From Paraburkholderia flagellata (GTDB taxonomy: Bacteria; Pseudomonadota; Gammaproteobacteria; Burkholderiales; Burkholderiaceae), in NCBI RefSeq assembly GCF_021390645.1, contig NZ_JAJEJT010000002.1:1860001-1924000 (forward strand): a stretch of 64,000 nucleotides of DNA, read 5' to 3'. Made by a program: the position numbers and the translations under genes. Every line of letters starts with the position of its first letter. The first letter of the stretch is position 1. The notes below the pieces were generated by a model. That model was not told where the DNA came from and searched no databases. It was given only the letters and a program-made list of their open reading frames with translations. Shown piece after piece: positions 35,714-45,665 of this stretch.

Positions 35714-36244
35714 GATTCTTCTCCACAAAAGGGTTGTACAGCAGCTATCTCGTATCGAATCGATCAGACCATTCTCACTCACATCAGCCAGGGTGCATCG
35801 AAATCCTGGATTGGGCTATGGCCCAATCCCGACCCACTCGAGTTGAGGTAGCATCTATTCGATCAGGGAGGAATGTCAAACACTACCCGACGAAACGGTA
35901 ACTTGTGAAATTACTTTTTACAGGTTTAGTACGATATAATGATGAAGTTCACTTGCGAGGTCAAGCGACTGATGCGGTGGCGTTAAGTACAGTGTAGTTC
36001 GCAAGTTCCAGTGTACGGGCACTGCTTAGAAGCACGAGCAGCAATGGCTCGGCTCCCGACTACTACCGCCACGGCACGGTTGCTCGTGACTCGATGCAAG
36101 CTACTTGCAAGGAAAAGTGAAATTTTGCCGGTGGCCGTCCGGTCGGGCGGCAGCGATGGCTCGCCACACGATGCGGTTCACGGACAGCGAGACGGCACAT
36201 CAAACTGTGGAATGCCCCTTCCCCATGACAATCGCGAGGTAACC
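35714..36244. other. Divergent promoter region
   Basis: About 530 bases between the DUF427 gene and the metallo-beta-lactamase-fold gene. AT-rich around 35890-35960; a TATAAT at 35935-35940 with TTACTT 18 bases upstream is a plausible plus-strand promoter, about 300 bases before the gene. An in-frame upstream extension of the downstream gene is open through part of this region but lacks a start signal. Confidence 0.4.
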
Positions 36245-37120
36245 ATGCGTTCCCAAGTTGCGTTCCAAGCACCTGCCATCAACAGGAAGAAAATTGGTGA
36301 CATGACCGTCACCATGTTGAGCGACGGGTATCTCGACGTTTCGTTCGAGTTGCTGAGCGGCATCGATGCCGCCAACGCTGAAGCATTACTCGAAAAGCGC
36401 GGTGCGCCGCCGCTGCCTCGAATGAACATCAATGTTTATGTCGTTCAAACCGCCGACCGGACCATCCTCATCGACAGCGGAGCTGGTGGTATCAACGGTT
36501 GGGGCGGTCGACTTCAAGTGGCGCTAGCGGCGGCGGGCATTGACCCGCTTGAAATAGATACCATTCTGCTCACACACGCCCATCCAGACCACATTGGAGG
36601 CCTCGCAGGCCCACTCCAAACCCCGATGTTCCGAAACGTGGAGCAACTGTTCGTGCACGAGAAGGAACTCGAGTTCTGGCACGACGACAGCATTTACTCG
36701 AGCGCTCCCGACGGCTTCCGGCCCTTCTTCGATGTGGCAAGGAACGCCTTTAGCGCATACCGCGAGAAGTTGGTTCCGTTCAAGCAGGAGTCGATTCTGC
36801 CTGGCATCCAGACCGTTCCGTTGTTTGGTCACACGGCTGGGCACACCGGCTATCTGCTGGGCGACGGACCGGAGGCGTTGCTGATTTGGGGAGATATTGT
36901 TCACTTCCCACATATCCAGTTGGCGCAACCGGAAGTCACCATTGCTTTCGATAGTGACCCGACGCAGGCCGCACGCACCCGTGGGAAGTTGCTTGACCAA
37001 GTGGCAACCGACAAGCTGTCCATCACCGGGATGCATTTCAATCTGCCGACGACTGGTTCCGTGCAGCGCGAAGGGAACGCGTACATCCTCAACTACGATA
37101 TGTGGTCTCCAGGCATATAA
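36245..37120 (+). CDS. Metallo-beta-lactamase-fold hydrolase
   Basis: A 291-aa MBL-fold metallohydrolase. The zinc motif H-x-H-x-D-H is in 'LLTHAHPDHIGGLAG', the second His in 'PLFGHTAGHTGYLLG', the bridging Asp in 'LIWGDIVHFPH' and the last His in 'SITGMHFNLP'. I chose the ATG at 36245, preceded by a GAGGT site; the upstream in-frame extension has no family similarity. Family members include lactonases and other hydrolases; lactonase-like activity is a guess. Single-gene unit, divergent from the DUF427 operon. Confidence 0.9.
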   Translation: MRSQVAFQAPAINRKKIGDMTVTMLSDGYLDVSFELLSGIDAANAEALLEKRGAPPLPRMNINVYVVQTADRTILIDSGAGGINGWGGRLQVALAAAGIDPLEIDTILLTHAHPDHIGGLAGPLQTPMFRNVEQLFVHEKELEFWHDDSIYSSAPDGFRPFFDVARNAFSAYREKLVPFKQESILPGIQTVPLFGHTAGHTGYLLGDGPEALLIWGDIVHFPHIQLAQPEVTIAFDSDPTQAARTRGKLLDQVATDKLSITGMHFNLPTTGSVQREGNAYILNYDMWSPGI

Positions 37121-38012
37121 ACGTGGCCGTCGAGGGTTCGGTTGAAGAGGGGTTGCCGGCCGATCGAAGTCACAATAACCACGTGGCCGCAGCCGCAATC
37201 GCCCCCGTCATCGACGCCGGCCTGGGGCTTTCCGTAGACTCGGACCGGCCTCACGGGAAGCGGAATCGGCAGTCGCGGACTGCCGTCAAAAAGAGGAAGG
37301 TGCTCCACGCATGCTGTACGTTGCGGCGCAACATCGGGAATGCGCACACTGTTGCACTGCCTGGTCGCGGTGCTTGTCTGCCCTCATTGTGTTCATCAGT
37401 GCAGTAGGGACGACGGTACGTTCAGATTGTGAAGCCAACTAGATAGTCGCTTGGCACTATCGGCGCCGAGACTACTTGCATGCAAGAGCTCACGATTGCG
37501 CATCGATTGGCGCAAACACGTCGCCTTGCAGACTCTCAAGACCTTCAGAAGATTCGGTGTCAAGCTTTCAAGAAAATCCGCGTAGTTTTTGGCTGAAGGG
37601 GGCAACCCTCCATCCCTGCCCCTCAGAAGTCGCAGCGCACGACTCGCGTCGTGCGCTTTTTTTCAGCCCAATATATTCATGACGCTGTTGAGACGCGTAC
37701 TCAATCATCCACCGACATCACGAAGACCGTCCGTGATTGTTGTCGCGCGTGTTCATCAAGCGCGGCCATTTCCAGCACCGGCCGTGGAATTCAACGTCGC
37801 CACAACCTCGTAGCTCCGCCAAACAGACGAACGGCGCTTCAGATGAATTTCCCGCATAGCTGCTATTCCTCGCCCTTCATGGCTTCTGGTATGCAGATCC
37901 CTAATACTCCTATCAGCGGACTAGCCAAAGCGGCGTGGGTCAAATCGGCGACGTCATTGAGGCATCAGGAACACCCTAGAGCGGAGCCGGACTTTCAAAT
38001 ACGGAGTTGGAC
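37121..38012. other. About 890 bases, no gene; possible small RNA near its 3' part
   Basis: No protein gene is supported. The stretch ending in the strong terminator at 37635-37663 has no ORF belonging to it, so it may be the 3' end of a non-coding transcript starting somewhere in 37400-37600. I cannot place a promoter. Confidence 0.4.
37635..37663 (+). terminator. Strong orphan rho-independent terminator
   Basis: GCGCACGAC, a 4-base loop, GTCGTGCGC (perfect 9-bp GC-rich stem, 37635-37656) and a run of seven T. It points plus-strand. The nearest plus-strand gene ends 515 bases upstream, so it may close a long 3' UTR or a small RNA. Confidence 0.85.
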
Positions 38013-38768
38013 ATGGAACTGCGGGCAAAGGAGTATTTCGATCAACGGGCGACCGAGGAGATGGCAAAAAACCTGAAAGCGGAGGAGCGCACAATTCAGG
38101 AGAAGCTGGCTTACGCATGCAGGATTCTCGCGATGACGGGTCAGGAGGCCGGACTGGCGGGTCAGATTACGGCACGTTCAGACAAACCGCGTTGCTATTG
38201 GACGCTGCGCTTCGGCCTCGGCTTCGATGAAGCGACTCCGGACGACTTCATCGAAGTCGATGCGGATTTGCATACGATCACGGGTAAGGGCATGGCGAAC
38301 CCGGCAACGCGCTTTCACCTGTGGGTGTATGAGGCGCGGCCGCAAACGAACTCGATCATTCACACGCATTCGCCGTACGTATCAGCTTTGGTGGCCGCAC
38401 GTCAGCCGCTCGTGATCGCGCAAATGGACATGACACCGTTGCACAACGACTGCGCGTTCCTCGCACACTGGCCGGGTGTTCCGATTGCCGATCAAGAAGG
38501 GGTGCTCATCTCCCAGGCACTAGGCGACAAGCGATGCATTCTCCTTGCGCATCATGGTCAACTGACGACCGGCGCGTATGTGGAAGAAGCAACGTATCTT
38601 GCCGTCTATCTGGAGCGTGCCGCACGCATGCAGGTAAGGGCGCGCGCATTCGGGCCGATCATACCGGTGGCGGACGATCTGGCTGCTGAGGCGCACGACT
38701 ATCTGCTCAAGCCGTCAATCGTGAAGGGAACATTTGATTACTGGAGTCGCCAGGTAGACCGCTTGTGA
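38013..38768 (+). CDS. Class II aldolase/adducin-family protein
   Basis: A 251-aa protein of the class II aldolase / epimerase / adducin family. Zinc-ligand histidines are in 'SIIHTHSPYVSALV' and 'CILLAHHGQLTTGAYVEEA'. It resembles the aldolases annotated as decarboxylase-like enzymes of aromatic or sugar-acid catabolism. The ATG at 38013 follows GGAG with good spacing. An MHS-type transporter follows 383 bases later in the same direction and may import its substrate, with the LysR regulator beyond it. Confidence 0.9.
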   Translation: MELRAKEYFDQRATEEMAKNLKAEERTIQEKLAYACRILAMTGQEAGLAGQITARSDKPRCYWTLRFGLGFDEATPDDFIEVDADLHTITGKGMANPATRFHLWVYEARPQTNSIIHTHSPYVSALVAARQPLVIAQMDMTPLHNDCAFLAHWPGVPIADQEGVLISQALGDKRCILLAHHGQLTTGAYVEEATYLAVYLERAARMQVRARAFGPIIPVADDLAAEAHDYLLKPSIVKGTFDYWSRQVDRL

Positions 38769-39151
38769 CAATTGACTCCTCTGCAAAGAGGTCCTTTGTA
38801 TCGGTTGTCGGAGAAATGTACCGCCACGCCCAGGGGGCGGTGTATTCCTTACGAACCACGCGCCAACAGCGCAGTGTCGACTGAGAGTCATACGCTCTCC
38901 GCACGGGGAAGCAGTATCAGCAACGTGCCGCTGACACGCGCCGACAAGCAACGGCCTTGACGTTAGATTCGGGGAAGGTATGCACCGAATTGTGTAATTC
39001 ATAGCTGCTATGAGGATTGCTCCATAGCTCGCAGAAATTGCCGGACTAATACTGTGGAGACTCGTCAATATTCGCCACACGGAGCCACATTCCGTTTTCT
39101 CTCGCATACCAGTGAACGAAAGCGACGAGCCCTAATACTTGGAGGAGAGTT
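38769..39151. other. Intergenic between aldolase and transporter genes
   Basis: About 380 bases; open frames on the minus strand lack start signals and motifs. It presumably holds the transporter promoter. No repeats recognised. Confidence 0.45.
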
Positions 39152-40471
39152 ATGTCGTTTTCGACCAGCGGTGGCGCGAGCGTATCGCGTTCAGCACACG
39201 CCCGTTCGCCGCGCCAATACGCAATAGTGGGCATCGCGAGTCTGATTGGTACCACGATCGAGTGGTACGACTTTTTTGTCTATGGCACCGCTGCAGCGCT
39301 GGTGTTCAACCGCATTTTCTTTCCGGCTTTCGATCCGATCACAGGTACGCTTGCCGCATTCGGCACGTATGCGGCAGGCTTTTTCGCACGTCCGATCGGG
39401 GCGATGGTGTTCGGTCACTTCGGCGATAAGGTCGGCCGAAAATCGATGCTGCTGCTCACGCTAGTCATGATGGGCATGCCGACGGTGCTAATTGGCGTTG
39501 TGCCCACATATGACAAGATTGGCTACTGGGCGGCCGTGATACTTATCGTGATGCGTGTGATTCAGGGCATCGCAATCGGCGGTGAGTACGGCGGGGCCGT
39601 TCTGATGGCGGTTGAGCACGCGCCGAAGGGAAAGCGCGGGTTCTTTGGTAGCCTGCCGCAGGCGGGTGTCGCGTTCGGCTTGGTATTGTCGGCTCTGGCA
39701 ATGTCTGCCGTCGCGAAACTGCCAGAGGACGCAATGCTGTCGTACGGCTGGCGCATTCCGTTCTGGGCGAGTGTAATCTTGCTGTCGGTCGGCTGGTTCA
39801 TCAGACTGCGGGTTGCCGAGTCTCCAGACTTCGAGCGCGTCAAAGCGCAAGGCGCACAAGTGAAGGCGCCGGTGGTAGAGGTCATGAGCAAGCATAAGCG
39901 CGCGTTGCTGACGGTCGCCGGCGGCCGGCTGGCCGAGGTGACATGGTTCTATACAGCCGCAACTTTTTCGCTGTCGTATGCCACGCAACACCTGCATTTG
40001 TCGAGCGGAACGATCCTGAACGCGGTCGTTTGGGGAGCAGCCGCTGCGTTAGGGACGATACCAATAGCAGGCTGGCTCGCCGACCGTCTACAGCCGCGAG
40101 TGGTATTCGGACTTGGTTGCCTCGCAATATGCGCGTTTGCATTCGGCTTTTTTGAACTGCTTGGTGCATCGGGGGTTGGCTCTGTCTATCTGGCAATGCT
40201 GGGCGCACTTGGCGTTGTCTACGCGCTGTTGTATGGGCCGGAAGCGAACCTCTTCTCCGCGCAGTTTCCGGCGTCGGTGCGCTATAGCGGGATTTCTCTC
40301 GCGGTGCAAACGTCGGGGGCGATTGGCGGCGGGCTCGCACCGGTCATCGCGACGTGGCTGGTAAAACTTGACGGTGGACAGACAGGCTACCTTTCGTGGT
40401 ATCTGGTCGCTCTTGGACTAATCGCGCTTGTCAGCACCGGCTTGATGCGCAAAGACGAGGCAACCAGTTAA
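39152..40471 (+). CDS. MHS-family (MFS) metabolite:H+ symporter
   Basis: A 439-aa inner-membrane carrier with 12 predicted helices, of the metabolite:H+ symporter family (ShiA/ProP/KgtP type). Typical stretches are 'IGTTIEWYDFFVYGTAAALV', 'ARPIGAMVFGHFGDKVGRKS' (the loop 2-3 G-D-x-x-G-R-K motif) and 'RVIQGIAIGGEYGGAVLMAV'. GGAGGAG lies just before the ATG at 39152. Substrates of such carriers are organic acids, betaines or aromatic acids. Context with a class II aldolase and LysR suggests a catabolic acid. Confidence 0.93.
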   Translation: MSFSTSGGASVSRSAHARSPRQYAIVGIASLIGTTIEWYDFFVYGTAAALVFNRIFFPAFDPITGTLAAFGTYAAGFFARPIGAMVFGHFGDKVGRKSMLLLTLVMMGMPTVLIGVVPTYDKIGYWAAVILIVMRVIQGIAIGGEYGGAVLMAVEHAPKGKRGFFGSLPQAGVAFGLVLSALAMSAVAKLPEDAMLSYGWRIPFWASVILLSVGWFIRLRVAESPDFERVKAQGAQVKAPVVEVMSKHKRALLTVAGGRLAEVTWFYTAATFSLSYATQHLHLSSGTILNAVVWGAAAALGTIPIAGWLADRLQPRVVFGLGCLAICAFAFGFFELLGASGVGSVYLAMLGALGVVYALLYGPEANLFSAQFPASVRYSGISLAVQTSGAIGGGLAPVIATWLVKLDGGQTGYLSWYLVALGLIALVSTGLMRKDEATS

Positions 40472-40554
40472 GTTGCATTGCGATCATGTTAGCGTGCTCG
40501 AGAAGCGAACGCGGAAGGCGATCTGACAATCATGGATAAACGAATCGCGAAGCG

Positions 40555-41442
40555 CTACTCCTTCGATGCGCTCGCGCGTGCGATTTCGAGCATGAGGGAT
40601 GTCATAGCCGAAAGCTGGCAGCCGCGACGTGTAATCGCAACGATGCGCCGTCGCATCAGGGGGTGCTCAATGGGTACGCGCGTTAACTGATATTCACGCA
40701 ACAGCTTCTCTGGAATTCTGCTCGGCAGAATGCATTGCCCGTTCGTCAAGGAGACCAGCTTGAGCATCGCGTCGACGGTCTCGACTTCTGCCGCGACAGT
40801 CGCGCTAAAGCTGCTGGTGTGCAACATTCGGCGCAGCGCATAGTTAGTCGGAAACACTACTAGCGGCGGCGTTTGGTCATCAAGCGAGATGGCCGCTAGC
40901 TTCGCGAAGCGCGAGCTCTCGTGCACGACAAAGGACATGCTCTCCTCAAAGAGCGGCGTGATGGTGAGTTCGTCACTAGCAACGGCCGAATCGTAGACGA
41001 AGCCAATTTCTGCGCGCCCCGCCTCGACCAGTTCGATAACCCCTGGCGAACTGCGCCCGAGAAGCACGACGCCGGCGGAGGGCCGTTGCGCCATAAACTT
41101 AGCGACCACTTCGGCCATAAAGTAATACGTCAGGGTGTGAATCGTTGCGACGTTGAGCGTGCCTGCCGTTACTCCGTGCTGATCGCGTAGTTCCGTGAGG
41201 GTGTTATCGATCAGTTGATATGCTGAGCGTGCCGACTCGAGCAACTTCTGCCCCGCTTCGGTCGGCACGACTCCGCGTCCAGTCCGGAAGAACAGTACCT
41301 GGCCAAGAGCGCTTTCCAAGCTCGCGAGCTGACGGCTCAACCCTGATTGGGTCAAGGACAACGTATCGGCAGCGGCGGATAGCGAACCGCAGTTGGCGAT
41401 TTCGACAAACAGTCGCAACTGATGATCGAGGTTGCTTTTCAT
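40555..41442 (-). CDS. LysR-family regulator
   Basis: A 295-aa LysR-type regulator. The N-terminal helix-turn-helix is 'LRLFVEIANCGSLSAAADTL', 'SLTQSGLSRQLASLESALGQ', then the inducer-binding domain. It is convergent with the MHS transporter and divergent from the crotonase/haloacid dehalogenase genes at 41907; LysR proteins often control the divergent gene, so the latter is the more likely target. Confidence 0.92.
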   Translation of the reverse strand: MKSNLDHQLRLFVEIANCGSLSAAADTLSLTQSGLSRQLASLESALGQVLFFRTGRGVVPTEAGQKLLESARSAYQLIDNTLTELRDQHGVTAGTLNVATIHTLTYYFMAEVVAKFMAQRPSAGVVLLGRSSPGVIELVEAGRAEIGFVYDSAVASDELTITPLFEESMSFVVHESSRFAKLAAISLDDQTPPLVVFPTNYALRRMLHTSSFSATVAAEVETVDAMLKLVSLTNGQCILPSRIPEKLLREYQLTRVPIEHPLMRRRIVAITRRGCQLSAMTSLMLEIARASASKE

Positions 41443-41906
41443 GCGTGGCCCAGAGCCATTGGAAGGAGCAACAGTTTATAGCGAATCACAGTTATCCGTT
41501 TACATGTCTAGATTGCCAAACTAGAAGATGCGACCCTAAACATTCTTGCCGCAGTATCCGGCTACCGGGAGCGTACCGGCGAGTTGGCCTTCCCGGTGAC
41601 AGATATGGTTTGCAGATCGTTAAATCTCCCATTTTGTATTCGCACCAGATTGCGCGATGTAGCTTCCTATCGAGCCACGAGATCGCCAAATATATTGGAG
41701 CCTGTTCCGGGTAGAACCGTCGTCGTTGGGCGACCAACACCAACGTGCACTACAGATGCAAGCTCAGACGACGCATGGAATCCGTTGGACGTCGGGCCGA
41801 AGCACAGATTGCGTGATATCGGGCGGTGTGGCGGCCTCGCGTCACACCAGGACAGGGAGATAGTGCAAAGTCGTGAGGTTGGTGCGTGGACCTGAACTTT
41901 AGTCAT
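41443..41906. other. Divergent LysR / crotonase promoter region
   Basis: About 460 bases without a supportable gene. It is the expected place for a LysR T-N11-A operator, but I cannot single one out. Confidence 0.45.
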
Positions 41907-42626
41907 ATGAAATCGGACGTCACGTCGGAACTTGTCGGCAACGTGTGGGTTGTCGATATGCGTACGCCCGCCCTTACCGCCGAGCTCTTTGGCGCGCTCG
42001 CAAACTCTCTGCAACTGGCGCGGAACGACACGCGCGTAAAATGCATTCTGATCCATGGAACGAACGACTACTTGTGCGCCGGGCGTAACATCGCCGAATT
42101 TAAAGCGTTCTGTCCGAGTCGAAGCTCAATTGCTATCGCGCGTTCTGTCCGCGCTTTAGCAACTCAGCCGAAGCCACTTGTTGCAGTAGTAAACGGCATC
42201 GCGTCTGGCTTTGGCGCGTTAGTGCTGTTGTACGCAGACCATGTCGTCGCCGGGCAGCGCGCCACTTTCCAGCTCCCGTTCGTGGACCTGGGGATCATTC
42301 CAGAAGCGGGGGCGACTGCGCTGTTGGTAAGAAGGGTCGGAGAGTTGCGCGCCCGTGACTGGCTGATGAGTGGCCGCGTAGTGTCTGTCGAGGAAGCATA
42401 CGAGTCTGGCTTAGTTTCAAGGGTTACACATCAAACCTCCGCGCTAGCCATTGCGAGTGACTATGCGTCGATGCTTGCGACCAAACCGCCGAATACACTG
42501 CAAGGTATTCGAAGACGAGTATTCGACGAACTCGCAAGAGGAACATCAGAGAGCATCCCTACAGAGCTTGACTATATGAACAGTGATGGCCACGCGAGAA
42601 TTTGGCAATACGTACCTCATGCCTAA
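41907..42626 (+). CDS. Enoyl-CoA hydratase/isomerase (crotonase) family protein
   Basis: A 239-aa crotonase-fold protein. The oxyanion-hole segments 'LCAGRNIAEFKAF' and 'VVNGIASGFGALVLLYADHV' are present, and a Glu sits in the usual active-site position ('LGIIPEAGATALL'). I chose the ATG at 41907; a GTG seven codons upstream is in frame. It probably acts on an acyl-CoA thioester in fatty- or aromatic-acid breakdown. It is followed after 273 bases by the haloacid dehalogenase, same direction. Confidence 0.88.
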   Translation: MKSDVTSELVGNVWVVDMRTPALTAELFGALANSLQLARNDTRVKCILIHGTNDYLCAGRNIAEFKAFCPSRSSIAIARSVRALATQPKPLVAVVNGIASGFGALVLLYADHVVAGQRATFQLPFVDLGIIPEAGATALLVRRVGELRARDWLMSGRVVSVEEAYESGLVSRVTHQTSALAIASDYASMLATKPPNTLQGIRRRVFDELARGTSESIPTELDYMNSDGHARIWQYVPHA

Positions 42627-42899
42627 TTTTCGCCACGATGTGAATAATCAGATGTTTCAGGGCGCCGTCAGGTTGATACCGTTTAGGACGGGGACGCGAG
42701 CGCGCGAGTTTGAACAAGCGGTCGAAGCACGTCTCGCTGAAATGGTGCAAACTCGTACGGTCGAGAGAACGTCGAAGGCGCGTAACCTGTAATCACACTT
42801 TTACCCGTCCACGCAGAATCGACTTCGATGCAATCGGTGGCGATTGTGCATCGCACGAAAACGCGTATCTATATCCTGTATGAGCCAGAGGAGACCGAA

Positions 42900-43589
42900 G
42901 TGGACTCAATTCGAGCGTGCATATTTGATGCATATGGAACGCTTCTCGACGTTCATTCTGCCGTCATGCGAAACGCAGAAGCGACAGGTGAACACGCTGA
43001 AGCGCTCTCGACACTATGGCGATTACGTCAACTGGAGTATTCGTGGACGCGAACATTGATGGGCAAATACGTCGACTTTTGGCAAATTACCGTCGACGCA
43101 TTAGACTTCGCGTTGAAGACATACCAACTCGAGACGCAGGGAGGGTTGAAAGAGCGACTCTTGGACGCCTATCTAGAGTTGGGCGCGTATCATGACGCGG
43201 CCGAAACACTCAAATCTCTGAGAGATCGGGGATATGTTACGGCGATTCTATCAAACGGAAATGATGCAATGCTTCAGGGCGCATTGAAGGCTGGGAATCT
43301 CACCGACTGCCTTGACGCTTGTCTTTCGGTTGACGAGTTGAAGATATATAAACCGGATCCTCGCGTATATCAATTCGCCTGCGATCGACTGTCAGTTACA
43401 CCTGGCGAGGTCTGTTTTGTCTCGTCGAACGCGTGGGATTTGGCGGGAGCTGGTGCGTTCGGGTTCAACACCGTGAGGATTAATCGTCAATCAGCGCCTT
43501 TGGAGTACGATTTCTCACCGCTCAAGCATCAAGTTAAAGCGCTATCCGAACTCCCTGCCCTGCTGCCTAGCTCTGTTTCAAAGAGCTGA
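42900..43589 (+). CDS. L-2-haloacid dehalogenase (type II, HAD superfamily)
   Basis: A 229-aa haloacid dehalogenase of type II, which hydrolyses L-2-haloalkanoic acids such as 2-chloropropionate to D-2-hydroxy acids. The nucleophile Asp10 is in 'CIFDAYGTLLDVHS'; other landmarks are S-N-G-N ('AILSNGNDAML'), the Lys in 'LKIYKPDPRVYQFACDRL', and 'FVSSNAWDLAGAGAFGFNTV' with the conserved S-S-N and Asp. I chose the GTG at 42900 because GAGGAGA lies just upstream; the in-frame extension further upstream has no similarity to the family. Length fits the family. A haloalkane dehalogenase is encoded 18 kb away. Confidence 0.9.
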   Translation: MDSIRACIFDAYGTLLDVHSAVMRNAEATGEHAEALSTLWRLRQLEYSWTRTLMGKYVDFWQITVDALDFALKTYQLETQGGLKERLLDAYLELGAYHDAAETLKSLRDRGYVTAILSNGNDAMLQGALKAGNLTDCLDACLSVDELKIYKPDPRVYQFACDRLSVTPGEVCFVSSNAWDLAGAGAFGFNTVRINRQSAPLEYDFSPLKHQVKALSELPALLPSSVSKS

Positions 43590-43761
43590 GTGACACGGTG
43601 GCCAGCCAGCCCACGGAAGACATCTGAAATAGACCACGTGACCGCAGGCTCGCACGGGCAACTTCACTCTCGGCGAGTGACACCTGCTGCAGAGTCTGCG
43701 TAGCGTATTCTGGCGTCTTAAAAAAACGCTGCAGGTACCGAGGCGCCCACTTCGTCTTCAC
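43567..43761 (-). CDS. Possible small protein downstream of DUF3331 gene
   Basis: A 64-codon ORF with a GTG start at 43761, 18 bases after the DUF3331 stop and overlapping the end of the haloacid dehalogenase gene by 23 bases on the opposite strand. Basic N-terminus ('KTKWAPRYLQRFFKTPEYAT') and Ala/Ser/Leu-rich remainder. Composition looks protein-like, but there is no ribosome-binding site and no family. Confidence 0.3.
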   Translation of the reverse strand: MKTKWAPRYLQRFFKTPEYATQTLQQVSLAESEVARASLRSRGLFQMSSVGWLATVSLSSLKQS

Positions 43762-43779
43762 AAGTCGGATCCGGGAAAT

Positions 43780-44250
43780 TTACACCCTTACTACGGCCTC
43801 AGTCGCTAGTTGGCGCAATGGTTCCGGAAGAATCTCCACTTGCGAATTTGATGCTACAAACCGCCTCCGAGCTGCCGGCCGGAATACCAAATCACCTCGC
43901 CGTATCGTTGCACCTGATAGCGCGCATCGTTTCGATCTCCGGGCTAGAGTCAAAACCCACCGCTGCTCACCATACACTCCCGACCTCGAATCACGCCAGC
44001 GCATGATCACTGCGTCATCGGATACCCATTCAACAATATGAATGTATGCCGAACCAGAAAAACTCTCCTCCCTACACCATTCCGCTGCCGTTATATTCTG
44101 ACGTACAGACAAATCTCCGCTGACAGTCTCCCGCGCTTGACCGTTCGAAAGTCCTTGAATGATTTGTTCCCACGCATCCCAGTCACGATCTATTACCATA
44201 CGTTGAGTCGGTTCATCGGAGCATTGTATTTCGACATCGCCTAAACACAT
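43780..44250 (-). CDS. DUF3331 protein
   Basis: A 156-aa protein of the DUF3331 family, which I know mainly from Burkholderia-type genomes. Visible family features are 'WRDSRSGVYGEQRWVL' followed by 'RCALSGATIRRGDLVFRP'; a Cys plus nearby Arg/Asp suggests a small zinc-ribbon-like or nucleic-acid-binding fold, but its function is unknown. The ATG at 44250 has a GAGG site; a TTG 13 codons upstream is weaker. Confidence 0.82.
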   Translation of the reverse strand: MCLGDVEIQCSDEPTQRMVIDRDWDAWEQIIQGLSNGQARETVSGDLSVRQNITAAEWCREESFSGSAYIHIVEWVSDDAVIMRWRDSRSGVYGEQRWVLTLARRSKRCALSGATIRRGDLVFRPAARRRFVASNSQVEILPEPLRQLATEAVVRV

Positions 44251-44701
44251 CGATCCTCGGTTCTTCTGATCTATCCCGGTCGCCGACAAATCGGTCTACG
44301 AAATCACCGACCGCCTTTAATTCAGCCTTCACAACCAGATTCACCGTCTTCATCCAAAACGCCGATGATGCCCGCGAATCACGATCGCCTGTCCTCGTCG
44401 GATCATAAGATCGCGCAAAGCATTTTACTCATGCGTACAGTCGTCGCTTAGTATGCAGTACGTACATCGCTGTTCCATTTGAAACATCAATCGACTAGAA
44501 CGCCCCATACAAGTGCCGCAATCTTGGCGTAAGTGAGTCAAGCGTCAGATGATATGAACCCATTTTCCCTCGCTTCTCGGCGCTTCTGAATCCGAAGACG
44601 GCGCTACCATCGAGTGCGCAATGAACAAGCGATGAACAGTGCGTATCGTTGGCTAGCAACTTGAAGGATGTCAAATCTCTGTCAATACTGGAAAACTCGC
44701 C
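44251..44701. other. About 450 bases without a supportable gene
   Basis: Divergent region between the DUF3331 gene and the EF-hand gene. No repeats or RNA genes recognised; promoters expected. Confidence 0.45.
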
Positions 44702-45316
44702 ATGACCTTAGCTCCAATCAGCCGGCTTTTAGCAACTGAATTTGCCAAAGTGAATAGCAAGCAATCTTCTAGCGCTCACGCCGATCCCGTTTTTAGTCTA
44801 GTGGGAAATTCATCGGTCCAAGAGACGCCACCAGCTCAACATATCAAATTCGACGAAAGCGCCGAGGGAGTCATACACCTCGCGAGTGTGGGCGTCATGG
44901 ACATCACAATCTACGCGAATCCGCTGGCCGCACAAATCAGCGGATCACCGTTACCAACTGCCGCTGCAGAGCTCATTCCAGTTGATGGTAGCGTATCGAA
45001 AGCAGACTTTGAAAGGATCGTGGCGCAGTATGGTGGAAGCGTTGGCGAGGCAGACCAGCTATTCTCGACCTTCGATGCCAACGGAGACAACTCAATCTCC
45101 AACGCTGAACTCCTGGCAGGGCTGGCACAATTGAATGATAACGGCGGCGATACTACATTCGCCCAGACCTTCGGCGAGTTAGTTGATAAGCACGGTGATC
45201 ACAACGGGATCGTCGACAACTTGGAACTCACCGACTTCGAAGCCGCGTTTGTACAAGTCGAAACATCGGCGCAAGCGGATACCGGGACGACCAGTTCGCC
45301 TCGCATTGCGAGTTGA
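44702..45316 (+). CDS. EF-hand calcium-binding protein
   Basis: A 204-aa protein with at least one canonical EF-hand loop at residues 125-136 (D-A-N-G-D-N-S-I-S-N-A-E, calcium ligands at loop positions 1, 3, 5, 7, 9, 12) inside 'FSTFDANGDNSISNAELLAG'. A second, degenerate hand follows at 162-176 ('DKHGDHNGIVDNLEL'). The N-terminal 90 residues are low complexity without a clear signal peptide. Calcium sensing or buffering is likely; partner unknown. Single-gene unit. Confidence 0.85.
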   Translation: MTLAPISRLLATEFAKVNSKQSSSAHADPVFSLVGNSSVQETPPAQHIKFDESAEGVIHLASVGVMDITIYANPLAAQISGSPLPTAAAELIPVDGSVSKADFERIVAQYGGSVGEADQLFSTFDANGDNSISNAELLAGLAQLNDNGGDTTFAQTFGELVDKHGDHNGIVDNLELTDFEAAFVQVETSAQADTGTTSSPRIAS

Positions 45317-45665
45317 GCACGTTGTCGGCAAGGTAATCTACGCAACACCCTGGTCCGCCGAATCCCACATCCGAATTTCGATTACGTTTTGAGCGGCAGC
45401 TTCATCTTGGGGGGGGACGCCCCCCGTCCGGTTGTTCCGTCTTGCCGTTTTTCCGCATGGCCGGTGATCCGGCCTCTGTGCCCATCTGTAAGCAAACAAG
45501 CAAGACCGTTCTGGCGTACCGATTGATGTCTTTGATACTTAATATTCCCAATTATTGTAGGAATCAAAGCGGACAAGACGTGGAACGCGCGCAACGGGCG
45601 GTGGTTTGCTCGTTATCATTTAGTTTGAACATACCCGATTGATGCCCTCTCGGGGCGCACCTCCG
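45317..45665. other. Intergenic with a G8/C6 hairpin
   Basis: About 350 bases, convergent genes on both sides. GGGGGGGG-ACG-CCCCCC at 45409-45425 can form a tight hairpin but has no T-run. Confidence 0.45.

Noticed and set aside
45409..45425. G8-ACG-C6 hairpin as a terminator
   Set aside because: No T-run in either direction and a stem of pure G:C at a convergent junction; left as an oddity.
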